NCBI GenBank assembly: GCA_964036295.1
Contig: OZ038473.1
Coordinates: 5,735,501-5,799,500 of the forward strand
DNA from: Plumapathes pennacea
Lineage: Eukaryota > Cnidaria > Anthozoa > Antipatharia > Myriopathidae
Length of the DNA: 64,000 nt
Reading direction: 5' to 3'
A model generated the notes under the pieces. That model was not told the origin of the DNA. It worked only from the letters and a program-made list of their open reading frames with translations, and did not search any database. The translations under genes and the position numbers were made by a program. Below, piece by piece: positions 32,901-42,587 of the stretch (within the stretch, counting starts at the first letter, position 1; each line of letters starts with the position of its first letter).

Positions 32901-33140
32901 AAAGACCATTTGGACTATACTTCTCCCATGACTCAGAACAAGATAATCAATTTGTGTGATGATGTCATTAGAAAGCATATCTACTGTAAGCATCCATACC
33001 GAAGTATTGGAGAGTGTAATGGCCGACAAAACTCAAGATTGTTCTACAGCTGAACAACTCAGTATTTTTGTACACTATGTCAACAGCGAAAATGAAGTTT
33101 GTGAAGAATTCTTTGAATTTGTGAAGCTTGAAAAAATGAG
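29925..33140 (+). pseudogene. hAT-type (TTF zinc finger/DUF4371-like) gene, split by an insertion
   Basis: The left part (29950-30159) reads 'GFRNWKKALGKKDCSLDGHV' and 'QSKEHKIAEQKM', typical of the TTF-type zinc finger of ZMYM1-like hAT proteins. The right part (32767-33140) reads 'VVIALGQRGIPFTLQR', 'LEIKVLYDSELKDHLDYTSP', 'TQNKIINLCDDVIRKH', then in another frame 'ADKTQDCSTAEQLSIFVHYV' (hAT 'DETTD' neighbourhood) and 'VCEEFFEFVKLEKM'. The 2605-bp element at 30160-32764 separates them, and the reading frame is continuous if it and one TG are removed. One frameshift lies just upstream of the insertion and others downstream, so the host gene was already decaying or decayed afterwards. Confidence 0.7.
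30160..32764. mobile_element. 2.6 kb TIR element with GGATCC-palindrome arrays at both ends
   Basis: The termini are inverted: CCCTGGTGAGAATCCTTG at the left and, on the other strand, CCCTGGTGAAAATCCTTG at the right. TG is duplicated (30158-30159 and 32765-32766), as shown by the interrupted hAT frame. The left array (30171-30415) has 16 GGATCC and the right array (32540-32756) has 13, mostly as AGGATCCT/CAAGGATCC words. The interior (30430-32510) has no transposase. It has a GTGAGT donor (31138) and a TTTTCTCTTTCACAG acceptor (to 31795), which could bound an intron of a non-coding transcript. Superfamily unknown. Confidence 0.75.
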
Positions 33141-33318
33141 ATCTTGTACATAGGATCTTATGGGATCTTTTGTAAGATCCTATACTATCCTATACTATGT
33201 AAGATCCTATACTATGCAGGATCCACACAAGATGTTATTCAGGATCCTAATACGCTAAGATCTTGTCAGGATCTTAACAGGATTCTACTAGGATCGTGTC
33301 CAAGATTTCCACCAGGGT
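33141..33318. mobile_element. Decayed end of a second GGATCC-array element
   Basis: A dense run of GGATC/GATCC/AGATCTT words ends GATTTCCACCAGGGT, matching the right terminus of the 30160-32764 element. It begins where the hAT coding sequence breaks off. No second terminus found, so it is a truncated copy. Confidence 0.55.
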
Positions 33319-33319
33319 C

Positions 33320-34360
33320 TTTAAAAGGTCAATTTAATCACAAAAATATATTGTGTATGGTACCTGTATATACTGCAAATCAAATTTTCTCAGAAAAAGT
33401 CTTATTAAACATCCAATGCTGTGTGCCATCTGTTCAAAATTTGGCTCGGCAATGAGTTTTTGTTTATTTATCAATTTCAGAAATCAAACTACTGTACATG
33501 CAGGATTCAATTCAATAACTTAGAAATATATTTGCCAATGTTCGACCACTCAAACCATGTCCATGATGGATGAAACTTTTTACAGATTACAATGTACAGA
33601 GCATGGACTGGTACAGTAGATTGCTTCCATTGTCTTTGCTAATGATTCTTTCAATGATTGAATGTGGAGACAGTTGCTGAGGCAGCAAAACAGTTACAAA
33701 ACTGACACAATAATTTTGATGAAGAACAGGAAGAAAACAATGAACAAAAGTAGTGGGAGAATGCCTGAATGAAAAGGAAATTCCTGAAGGCCCCAGTGTC
33801 TTACTCTGCATTTTTTGTGCAGTCGCTTTGATGTCAGAGGATTTGCTGCCAAGATAAATAGTCCAATTTTCATTCCCGTGGAGGTTGCTTTTTAGTGTTG
33901 TTTCTCCATGAATCTACTGTAATCTGTACGGCAACAAATATTCTTACCTGCCCATATAGTCATCAACCACATTTCTTGAACCAATCTTCAGGTCTCAACA
34001 GATACAATGACCTGTGTAAGAAGAAGAATAATGGGTCATTCCAAACACTCAACCCACCACCAAATATTTACTTTTTAGACCCAAGTTAAGACCCAAGAAA
34101 ATTTCATGTACAGCACATGTGATCTCAGATCCTATCTGAAGGGGAAAATACACGGTCTTTTTCCTTCAGAGCCATATAAACATATTCTATCCTCAGACTG
34201 GGGGATCAGAAAAATTTGTGGAATGGCTCAATTATATAATCTGCACACACCTGAATCATGTAAAAGCGGGTGTACATTGTTGGTGTATAACTGAGATTTT
34301 ACTGTATGTACCAGAATGCACTTCTAGACTAACACACAACACTGTAGCAGGCTACAGTAG
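33320..34360. other. Stretch without a gene
   Basis: No supported gene; short frames (33587-33811 minus, 33895-34294 plus) lack any recognisable domain. Confidence 0.4.
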
Positions 34361-34570
34361 TTAACCCTTTCACTCCCAAGCTCAAAATGCAGATTCTCCC
34401 AACCTTTTAAGAGGAAATTGTATGAGTGATTTAGTGAGAATTGATAGTTAAATCTGCTGTAGTATGAGCAAGGCATCAAAAGCAAAGTTTTCCCTACTGT
34501 ATGATGTATTTCTGGTGAGAAATTGAAAGAGAAAATTGAAGTTGATCACTCTTGGGAGTGAAAGGATTAA
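34361..34570. mobile_element. piggyBac-type MITE, copy 1
   Basis: Left end TTAACCCTTTCACTCCCAAG; right end on the other strand TTAATCCTTTCACTCCCAAG. TTAA at both outer ends and CCY termini fit a piggyBac-derived MITE of about 205 bp. Internal sequence is shared with 36300-36470 and 36499-36704. Confidence 0.8.
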
Positions 34571-36297
34571 CAGTTATTCACCAGCACTGAGGTTAATAAT
34601 AGGCCATTTCCGAGATGCCCGTTGCCTCTGCTTCAAAACAAGGTCCAGAGTGAAACTGTTATAAAAATCAGTTTTCATTTTCATGCAAATCAAACTCATT
34701 TTCATAATAAAAGTTTCGCACCAGGCATCTGAAGCAACCGGTGAAATTTTTGAAATTTAGTTCTCAGCCTCAGCAAATGGCTTTTAGAGAGCCCAGCGTA
34801 AATAACGTTTCGCTCTAGAAGCTCGCACATTTGGAAACCGGTCAGATTTTTTCCAGAATCCCCCTGGACAGTCTGATATGTACTGTAAAAGTTAAGCATT
34901 CATTCAAAGAAAACTTCAGCAAGTCTGTCAAATATTTATACACCCGCGCGTCCAAAAAGCTAGCTTTTCTGTGCATCTGTAGCATACCACACAAATATTC
35001 CCACAAAGAGCAACTTCTATAAATATCGAGGCAAACATAACTCAAACAGAATGTTCTCACAATACAACATACGCAACCAGTGTTTAGGTATTAGGAATTT
35101 CTGTAAATGAAACACGTGTTCCGTGCTCAGAACGCAACTCGCTCTTTCGTTGTTATTATTTCTCTTTGGCGAAAGTTTGTTCCTTCTGGATGAGTAAGGT
35201 GGTTCAGTCGACCTTCTGGTTACTTCTCATATTGCAAATAACTTGCATTCACACCAAGAAACAGGCAAACTGTCATTCAGACACTTAGATTACGCCCGTT
35301 GCTTCGGCGGGCACTAGGGCGTACATGTCCTGCACACGATAAATCCACGTTAAGCACAACTTACGTACCATTCCATGTTCCTAGACCCTTCCAGGAATCC
35401 CAAGCTCCAAACGTATCGTTTCTGTACGGCTCAAAATGTAACACTCCTGGCAGTTCGATCAGTTCGATCCCTTCTTTGAGTTTCAACACATTTTGCAGCC
35501 TCGTCCCCAGGCGTATTACATTTCATGGCTCACGTGATGGAGCACCCCACCCCACCCCACCCCACTCATGTTTCTTCTGGTTTCTTCTGCCTTCGGCTTC
35601 GGTTCGGCTTTCTGCTTTATTTTTTCTCGCTTTACCACCAAAACAAAGAAGGCCATGCAAAGCTAAGTACTGTTGAACCCCGCTATTTGGAACTCGGGAC
35701 TGTAGTCACAAAAGGGTAGGACATAGTTCGCCTCTTTGGTCTATGGAATAGGATCTGAAAGGGGGACTGGGGAGTTTTGGAATACATGACTGCAAATCGT
35801 ACGTCGAATTCCGTGAATACCCCCCCCCCCCCCCCCCCAATCCCTCACCCCCAGCATGGTAAAAAGATTAGCCCCGCCCCAATATAAGCCCATGTGCAAT
35901 GCCCGCACATTTTAATCTCGAAATCTCGAGTCCAAGTATTGAGTTTCTTGGCTAATTTCTGATGTTCTACGAGCGTTACATCCAATATTATAAACTCTGC
36001 ACTTGAATCCACGGCTTTGTGCAATAACTGCCAACTCAAAACGCACGGTTGAAAAACGTGTTGCGTAGCTCTGTGTCTTTCGGCACGGCAGGTAAATTTT
36101 TCAATCGTACGGCAAAGCATTATCGGCCATGATGAAAATATCGAAAGCGTATTAAGGGCAAATTGTGACTTTGCTAGCAGCATGCACGTGCGTAGAATAT
36201 GGGTGTAAACAAAAGTTTCCAAGCGATTTTTAGGAAGGGAACTCTCGCTCTGGTAACACTTACTCGTACTATGTTTTCGTGCTTAAGAACCACTAGT
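34571..36297. other. Stretch without a supported gene
   Basis: Contains CCCCA tandem repeats (about 35542-35568) and a poly-C run (35821-35838). Frames at 35299-35676 and 35845-36222 have no recognised domain. Confidence 0.4.
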
Positions 36298-36470
36298 TGG
36301 GTTTTCACTCCCAAGATTAATCAACTTTAATGTTCTCCTTCAGTTTCTCACCAAAAATGTCATACAGTAGGGAGAACCTGGCTTTTGATAGCTTGTTCAG
36401 ATGAAAGCTGAACTATGAACGCTCACCACATCACTCGTACATGTTTATCTACAACTTGAGCTTGGAAATA
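36298..36470. mobile_element. piggyBac-type MITE, copy 2 (partial)
   Basis: Left end TTTTCACTCCCAAGATTAAT, then TTTCTCACCAAAAATGTC and GAGAACCTGGCTTTTGATAG as in copy 3. The right inverted end is not preserved. Confidence 0.6.
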
Positions 36471-36498
36471 GATCACTTTTAACCCCGTATTTTTCAGC

Positions 36499-36704
36499 TT
36501 AACCTTTTCACTCCCAAGAATTATCAACTTCGATTTTCTCTTTTAGTTTCCTAACAAAAATATAGAAAGAAAGGAGAACTTGGCTTTTGATAGCTTGTTT
36601 AGATCAAAACTGATTAAAGTATCAATTCTCACTACATCACCCATACAGTTCCTTCTTAAAAGGTTAGGAGAATCTGTATTTTGAGCTTAACAGTGAAAGG
36701 TTAA
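36499..36704. mobile_element. piggyBac-type MITE, copy 3
   Basis: Starts TTAACCTTTTCACTCCCAAG (36499-36518) and ends AGTGAAAGGTTAA (36692-36704), with TTAA at both ends. The interior matches copies 1 and 2. Confidence 0.75.
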
Positions 36705-37004
36705 CAGTGGGTAATCATTGGTATGGGGGTGTGATGGCTAGTTGAATTGTAGAGGTACGTTCTATGGGAGTTAGACAGTTGGAAAAGAAACGTATATGCA
36801 CTTGAAATAGATTCTTTTTATTTGTTTAAATTAGGAAAACGGCTGTGCAAGCATTCTAAACAAATACGTACACTACAGCACTTGAGTCATCAATAATTTG
36901 CTTTTACATCCTAAAGAACCCTGCTCCAACGCTTCTTGTCTGTAAATAACATGAAAATGGTCCAATTTAAACTCTTTTATTTTTGACAACAGAATAGTCT
37001 TTTA

Positions 37005-37228
37005 TGCCGTGTTTACGCGAGACACATTTACCTCGGTGAAAGCATTCGATTTACTACGGTAAACGTACCACGCATGTAGACAATTTGCAAAACCTTGGAA
37101 AATGTAGTTCAGAACAACAGGAAATTACGGTAGTAAATGCCAATTTATCATCTTGCAGGGAATGATGAATGCAAATTTACCGCGATAATATTTTTACTGC
37201 GGTAAATGTCTCTCGTGTAAACACGGCA
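37005..37228. mobile_element. 224-bp Harbinger-like MITE
   Basis: TIRs TGCCGTGTTTACGCGAGACA (left) and, on the other strand, TGCCGTGTTTACACGAGAGA (right), continuing into ATTTACC. TTA flanks both sides (37002-37004 and 37229-37231), the 3-bp TWA duplication typical of PIF/Harbinger elements. Confidence 0.8.
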
Positions 37229-37564
37229 TTAGTAGCACAATATTATGATTTGAACTGTCTGTCAAAAAATGCAGACGACAAATCAAACTACTTTCACAGC
37301 TGGACGAAGCAATAACATTCTGTTTACTGATGTACTGCTGAAAATGGGCATCCTTTGATGATTATTTTCCTTTTTAGGTTAAATTCAATTTAGGAACAAA
37401 ATAGCCCAATTTCCCAACTTGAATTACCTCTGTTATATCCTCGACCCATGCTAAAGTAACGTGCCGTATTTCCTCGATTAAGCGCCCTCTCTCCATTAAG
37501 CGTCCCCTTTGTGCACGATATTCGAAATAAGCGCCCTCCCTCGATTAAGCCCCAACGCCGACCG

Positions 37565-38287
37565 GGGCCCGGTTTTTCGAAAGCCGATTAAGCTAATCCA
37601 GGATTAACGAAATTCTTTCTGACGACCTCTCTGCCGATAAAATGCAGGGTTTTGTTCAAATATGGATTAAAAAGCTTGTTTTAGCTGAATACGTATCAAG
37701 GAAATCGTTGCAGGACAAAATCTTCACATTTTCAGTAGCCTGCGAAACAGGCCCCAAGGTTTGTTTTTCACGAGCAGTTAGAACGTTGAATCGTTTTATG
37801 GCCGCGTCGGAGTCTAGGGCGAGGATTTGTGGCCGCGTCGGAGTTTGGGGCGAGGTGTATAATTGGGCCTGCAGCCGCCTCTCTATGATTTGAGTATTCA
37901 TTCAGATTCTGAACGGAAAATACTGATTGGTCAATACTCGGCTTGGAATGTGCTTGGAATGTGTCAAAATGTTTGATGAATACCAGATGAAGTACAACGT
38001 CTGCACACGTGCGCACGAGAGAATTTGTTTTGACAGCTCGATCAACCGTGGGAACATTTCCGGTGCGTTCCTGATTGGTCGGTTTTGTGACTGATTGCAG
38101 GCCCTTGTATTCCCCTCTTCGGACGCTACACAACCCCCTCTTGTCGACCACGCGCGGACAACTGAGCGCGGCCAACGGACGCTACACAAGGGCCTGTTTC
38201 GCAGGTTACATTTTCAGGCTTATAAGTGACAAGAAAGTTTACACCTAATCCAGGATTAGCCTAATCGTGCTTTGAAAAACCGGGCCC
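37565..38287. mobile_element. 720-bp TIR element (GGGCCCGGTTTTTCGAAAGC ends)
   Basis: Left end GGGCCCGGTTTTTCGAAAGC followed by GATTAAGCTAATCCAGGATTA; the right end on the other strand is GGGCCCGGTTTTTCAAAGCA then GATTAGGCTAATCCTGGATTA. It contains the nested element at 37735-38209. Upstream at 37462-37560 are repeated GATTAAGCGCCC words from another decayed repeat. Confidence 0.75.
37735..38209. mobile_element. 475-bp nested TIR element (CCTGCGAAACAGGCCC ends)
   Basis: GTAGCCTGCGAAACAGGCCC at the left is inverted at the right as GGGCCTGTTTCGCAGGTTAC. The interior has a 35-bp tandem duplication at 37800-37855 (GGCCGCGTCGGAGT twice) and a CGGACGCTACACAA repeat (38120 and 38177). Confidence 0.7.
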
Positions 38288-38417
38288 GGAAGAGAAAATT
38301 TTCCTTCAAGGCGCTACTGCGCATGTACTTTACGTTGTCACCTGACGTTGCCTCCACGTTGGCAAGGGAACCAAAGCACCAGCGGTTTTCGCGACGGTGA
38401 CGGTAAACGGAAGTATA

Positions 38418-38627
38418 ATTCCCACGCCCTGCGTGGGTACTAATCTGAACACCATGTCGTTTTTTAATGTTTTTCGTTCACGGGCAGCGGGGTTTGCTGG
38501 GAAAAACATCGGAAGAGAATCACTTCCCCGCGCAGCGGGGTCTGTTGGGTAGAAACTCGGAACAGAATCACGCGCGGGGTTTGCTGGGTAGAACACTCTA
38601 ACATCGTTCCCAGGCTCTTTCCTCTCG
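38418..38627. repeat. Hairpin plus palindromic minisatellite repeat, copy A
   Basis: Starts ATTCCCACGCCCTGCGTGGG (hairpin) then TACTAATCTGAACACCATGT. It continues with about three units of a 45-bp sequence CCCCGCGCAGCGGGGTYTGY-TGGGTAGAA..., ending near GTTCCCAGGCTCTTTCCTCT. The same block is at 42280-42478. Palindromic minisatellite units and an end hairpin resemble Helitron/Helentron-type non-autonomous elements, but the diagnostic ends are not shown. Confidence 0.5.
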
Positions 38628-38867
38628 CGACTTCGAATCTCGTGTTTTAATAGACAGATTTAGCAAAGACAACGCGACGTCAAATGGCGACGTGACGTGG
38701 CTCGGTATGGCCTGGACTCTAGTAATTTTAACTTCCGGTAAGTCGAGATGGCGTCGCGACATCAAGTTGACGACACTTTTCACGTCCTGATGACAACGAC
38801 GCGCGCGGTGTCTGCTGGGTTGATCACGTGGTGTTCTGCTGGTCACTGGACACTGGAGGAGGCAAGT

Positions 38868-39275
38868 ATGAATCAAGCGAAGAATCCAACCGAACACTCT
38901 CAAGAGGAGAAACAAGTTTGTCTTCAAAAACGAAAAGAACAAGCGAGACTAAGACGAATTCGTAAGACAAGGCAGGAGAGGTGTATCCGTCTCGAGCGCA
39001 GACGGCAAACAGACAGTGCTGTCGCTGCCAAAAAAGCGAAGCAACGGTATGACCGAGAGCATTATCAGCAGAAACGAGCTCAGGAGACAACCCAGGAAAG
39101 AGAGCAGCTGATCGGGAGCATCATAGGCAGAAGCTGGCCCAAGAAACAACTCAGGCAAAAGAACAGCGCGTGAAAGCCGCTCGACAACGAGCTGCTTCCC
39201 GACGCCACAATGAAACGATTGCACAAGAGGCCCGCAGGCTTCAGGCTCAGAAAAACAGATCAAAATATTTGTCCT
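38868..39275 (+). pseudogene. STPR-like Arg/Glu-rich protein fragment, copy A
   Basis: Starts MNQAKNPTEHSQEEKQVCLQ and continues with repeated basic/acidic units such as 'RLRRIRKTRQERCIRLERRR', 'REHYQQKRAQETTQEREQ'; after a frameshift near 39150 it ends 'QRAASRRHNETIAQEARRLQ'. Units of about 23 residues with 'QETxxERExR' and 'AASRRxNET' are typical of STPR-type repeats found at the N-terminus of many cnidarian Helitron Rep/helicase proteins (family knowledge). No Rep or helicase domain follows. Its paralogue is 57914-58483. Confidence 0.55.
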
Positions 39276-39550
39276 CTGTGAAATTATACAGTGCAAAAAC
39301 TTGTGAGTTCTGGTTTAAGTAGGCAGCTCTTTTTTAACTGCTCAGCTGTTTTTATCATTTACTGTATAACACTGTATAAGTACTATAAGTCAAATGTTAT
39401 TTGAACTGTATTTTTTATGTTGGGCTAAACTTTCCAAAACCCGGCCACTACTTTCCATATACAATCTTTGTTTGTGTTTACTTCTTTGTCTTACTAAGCC
39501 CCCCTTCCCTTTGCTATAAATCATAGTACATATACTAATATAAAATGTAT
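39276..39550. repeat. 3' flank shared with 58860-59194
   Basis: AT-rich sequence beginning AGATCAAAATATTTGTCCTC matches 58862 onward, with a poly-T expansion in the other copy. It shows that 38.7-40.66 kb and 57.8-60.3 kb are paralogous segments that already carried the 1.1 kb repeat at the same place. Confidence 0.7.
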
Positions 39551-40662
39551 TTATAAAATAACTATGATACTACGCGCGCTCTGATTGGTTAAAAAACCAT
39601 TTTATAAATAAGTACAAAGACATAAAGACATGGAAATGACGAATCCTGAAATGAAAAGACTGCGTGTCGTCCCCTACTTCAAAGATTCATGTGTTACAGA
39701 AACTGCAGTGGGCTATTAGAGCAAATAGTGAAGCCGTGTGCAAATCATGTGCAATTAGTGAAGCAGCGTGAAGAAAAGTTGTCCGAATATTGCATGAAAT
39801 TTAATTCGGAAACCGTGAGACAGAAAGCCAACGATTACACAGTCAAAGAACATCCTCTAAAGTTTCTAACCTTTATACCTTCGTCTCCTGTGGCTCGTAG
39901 CTAGTAACTAGATGGCTTAGATCACCGGAGTTTCACACGAATAATTGTAGGTTTATGGTGATGAAGACACAAACAGTCTTCGCTAATGAGTCTGTCTAGG
40001 CTGTCGGCTCGGTGGCACAAAAGCTGTTGAGTCAATTCAATGGAGTTGACTGTCGTCCGGCAGAGTTCAAGTAATGCTCAAGTAAAGCAAACAAATGTAC
40101 AAACTACCTTCTTCAGCAGAATAGTGTTGTTGTGCAGACATGTTTACGTCGAGTGACACCGTTGTCCTGAAAGTTGAAACCTGACGGCTCAAAACATTCT
40201 CGCCGGTTCTTTTGAATTCTTGACAAACAGTGGTACTAATATCCGACACATTTCTTGCGAAATTCATCTTCATTTAGCAGCCTGTCAAGTTTTTCAAGTG
40301 AACGGGAGTGGTGTTCCGTTTTCATTCATGGACTGACTTGAGCGAAGTGTTGTGAAACAGACTTTCCGATTGGACGAGCGTGCGTTTTGACGGTTTTCGG
40401 GAGAATCTTGAACTTGATCATTTTCAATATAAAGTTCTTTCAGGTAATAAAAGCTTCGTTATTTTATAAAAGCAATATGACACTCGTTTCCATGTCTATG
40501 TACTCTTATATAAACACTTGGGATGTTGTGAGAACACTCGAAAAAGTTCAAAATCACTCGCCGAAGCGGCTCGTGATTTTGAACTTTTTCTCGTGTTCTC
40601 CCAACATCCCGCGTGTTTATATAAGAGTACATAGACATGGAAACTCGTGTTATATTGCTTAA
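39551..40662 (+). repeat. 1.1 kb hairpin-ended repeat, copy 2
   Basis: 1112 bp from TTATAAAATAACTATGATAC to ATATTGCTTAA. The right end (about 40468-40660) is a long hairpin: arms of about 85 bp run from AAGCAATATGACACTCGTTT and AAAGTTCAAAATCACTCG to the inverted equivalents, around a GCCGAAGCGGC loop. Frames at 39689-39904 (plus, 'MCYRNCSGLLEQIVKPC') and 40067-40273 (minus, 'MKMNFARNVSDISTTVCQEF', followed by an AAG|GTAGTT donor-like site) are kept in several copies and might be captured gene fragments. No transposase. Confidence 0.8.
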
Positions 40663-42240
40663 ATATAAATAAACAGAAATGATGTTTAGTAAACTAGAAA
40701 TTGTTATGAATGATTATTGTGTCAATTTGGCACCACGAAAAGAATGTGATGTATTGCTGCATTTCCTTTTGCATTTTTGAATTAGCAGTTTAGCTGTACT
40801 TTATACATTACTGTGTATAAAGTAATGTTCAGAAGAGATTTACTGTGTTAGTAGCTGGTGTGGGCAGAAAATAATTGCCATGATCTAAACAAGTTCAATT
40901 AGATAATGCCCTGACAAGTCAATGCCTTCAGTAGACTGAAAGTCAAAAATCCATTTGCAAAGATACATAATTATAAGCCAAACAAGTCATTTGCATTTAC
41001 CACAGTTTCATTTCACTTCAGCCAGCTCTTTACTAGCATTAATTTCTTTCTTTTCCTAGATAGAATTAGGTTTCAGCCCCGCCACGAACTCGCAAAATAT
41101 GTGTTATGTTTCCAAAGAGAACAACCTTCCGCCCGATTAGGATAGCCCTACAACCGATTCGGTGAATTTTGATATGCACGAACGCTTGGGTGTGCATGAT
41201 AAATTGTTCCTCGCATAGGATACATTCTATGATAAGATCGACTCACCTCGAGGCTCGTTTGCTCGTTGTGCGATTAACACTCCGAAACGCGAGGGGGCGT
41301 GGCGTTGTAAAACTGTCGGCAGTTGCCTTGGGAGTCCAAGGAAGCGATTTCTGCAGCGCACTTTGATAGGAATGGATTGGTTGGCACCAGAATACGGCTT
41401 GAAAGCGGTTCTGCTGACGTCGAAACCACATCCGCCATTTTGAAAGGACTTCTCGTTTCCAGGGCCTTCGAGTGGGGAACTGGTATCAAATGGTCCCTCG
41501 TCGAGAGAAGACTGGACTTGAACTAAAAGTCCGTGATTCTTGTACTGTCTTAATTTGCTGATAAAAACGGGCTTTTGTATTGGATTTCTTGAACTCGAGC
41601 ATTCTGGAAGAACGCTGGTAAGTGCTAAGTAGTTAAGAACGCGCTATACGAAAGTCGACCACGTAATCTCGGCTGTAATTAAATTTAGTTCCCCATTGTA
41701 CAAGGCAGAGTTGAATACAATCTTTGCTTGCTGTTAGAACCAGTTTATTGAATTGATTTCTTGAACTGTAGTAATTAAACAAGAACAATATTATTGTAAT
41801 AACACCAACTCGAGAAGGATTATGTAGATATAAGTCATTGTACAGAACTCATACTGTATATAAACAACCACAGGTCTAAATAGACACAAATAGTCATATT
41901 CAACATCAAGTGAATGGGACAAGGTATTGCTTTACAAATCCGGTGTAGCGTGAAAACTTTTTACAGGGTGACATTCTTGAATAATTCTCAGTGAAGAAGG
42001 CGTAAGTTGCAGCACTTTCTGAGGGACCGGTGGTCCAGCCAGAATGTCCTGCATAAATATAATATGAAGACCGGAAACACAAGGTGTATATCAGAAGAGA
42101 GTGTGGAGTGGCCACTGGCTTCTTCATTTAACTAATGTTCTATATTTCTATACTTAATTTTCAATACAGACCTAATTATTTTCTCTTAATTTCTCTTGTT
42201 TATAAAGGTTAAATTAAACCCAATAACATACCCAATCATT
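40663..42240. other. Stretch without a supported gene
   Basis: No domain recognised. A GC-richer island at 41230-41530 contains minus-strand 'FKMADVVSTSAEPLSSRI', a segment that could be part of another dispersed repeat or a promoter-proximal exon. The rest is AT-rich. Confidence 0.35.
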
Positions 42241-42241
42241 T

Positions 42242-42242
42242 A

Positions 42243-42276
<34 letters not shown>
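42242..42276. repeat. (TTA)n microsatellite
   Basis: About eleven ATT/TTA units directly next to the CCCACGCCCTGCGTGGG hairpin. Confidence 0.9.
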
Positions 42277-42279
42277 GTT

Positions 42280-42587
42280 ATTCCCACGCCCTGCGTGGGT
42301 ACTAATCTGAACACCATGTCGTTTTGAAATGTCTGTATTTCACGGACCGACCTCCCCGCGCAGCGGGGTTTGCTGGGTAAAAAACATCGGAACAGAATTA
42401 CGTCCCCGCACCGCGGGGTTTGCTGGGTAAAACATCGGAACAGAATCTCCAACCTCGTTCCCAGGCTCTTTCCTCTCCTGACCTCAACCCCGAAGGTCGA
42501 CACTAGATAACCAACATGTTCTCGAGGCAAACATTAACGAATACAATGAAATACTATCTGACAATGGCATTCACTGATATAGATAAA
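42280..42587. repeat. Hairpin/minisatellite repeat, copy B, with uninterrupted insertion sites
   Basis: 42280-42478 repeats the block seen at 38418-38627 (two CCCCGCRCMGCGGGG units). 42495-42587, read on the minus strand, matches the flanks of the 1.1 kb repeat copy 3 and of the 3.2 kb TIR element. The corresponding insertion points are 42570/42571 and 42511/42512, and both are empty here. Confidence 0.65.

Noticed and set aside
38418..38437. Helitron 3' terminus (hairpin plus CTAA)
   Set aside because: Sequence homology between the two copies continues beyond TACTAA, so this cannot be the element end in that orientation; only a weaker Helitron-type suggestion is kept.
38330..38596. Minus-strand 'FFPANPAARER' frame (also 42240-42530)
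   Set aside because: It is the translation of the 45-bp palindromic minisatellite.
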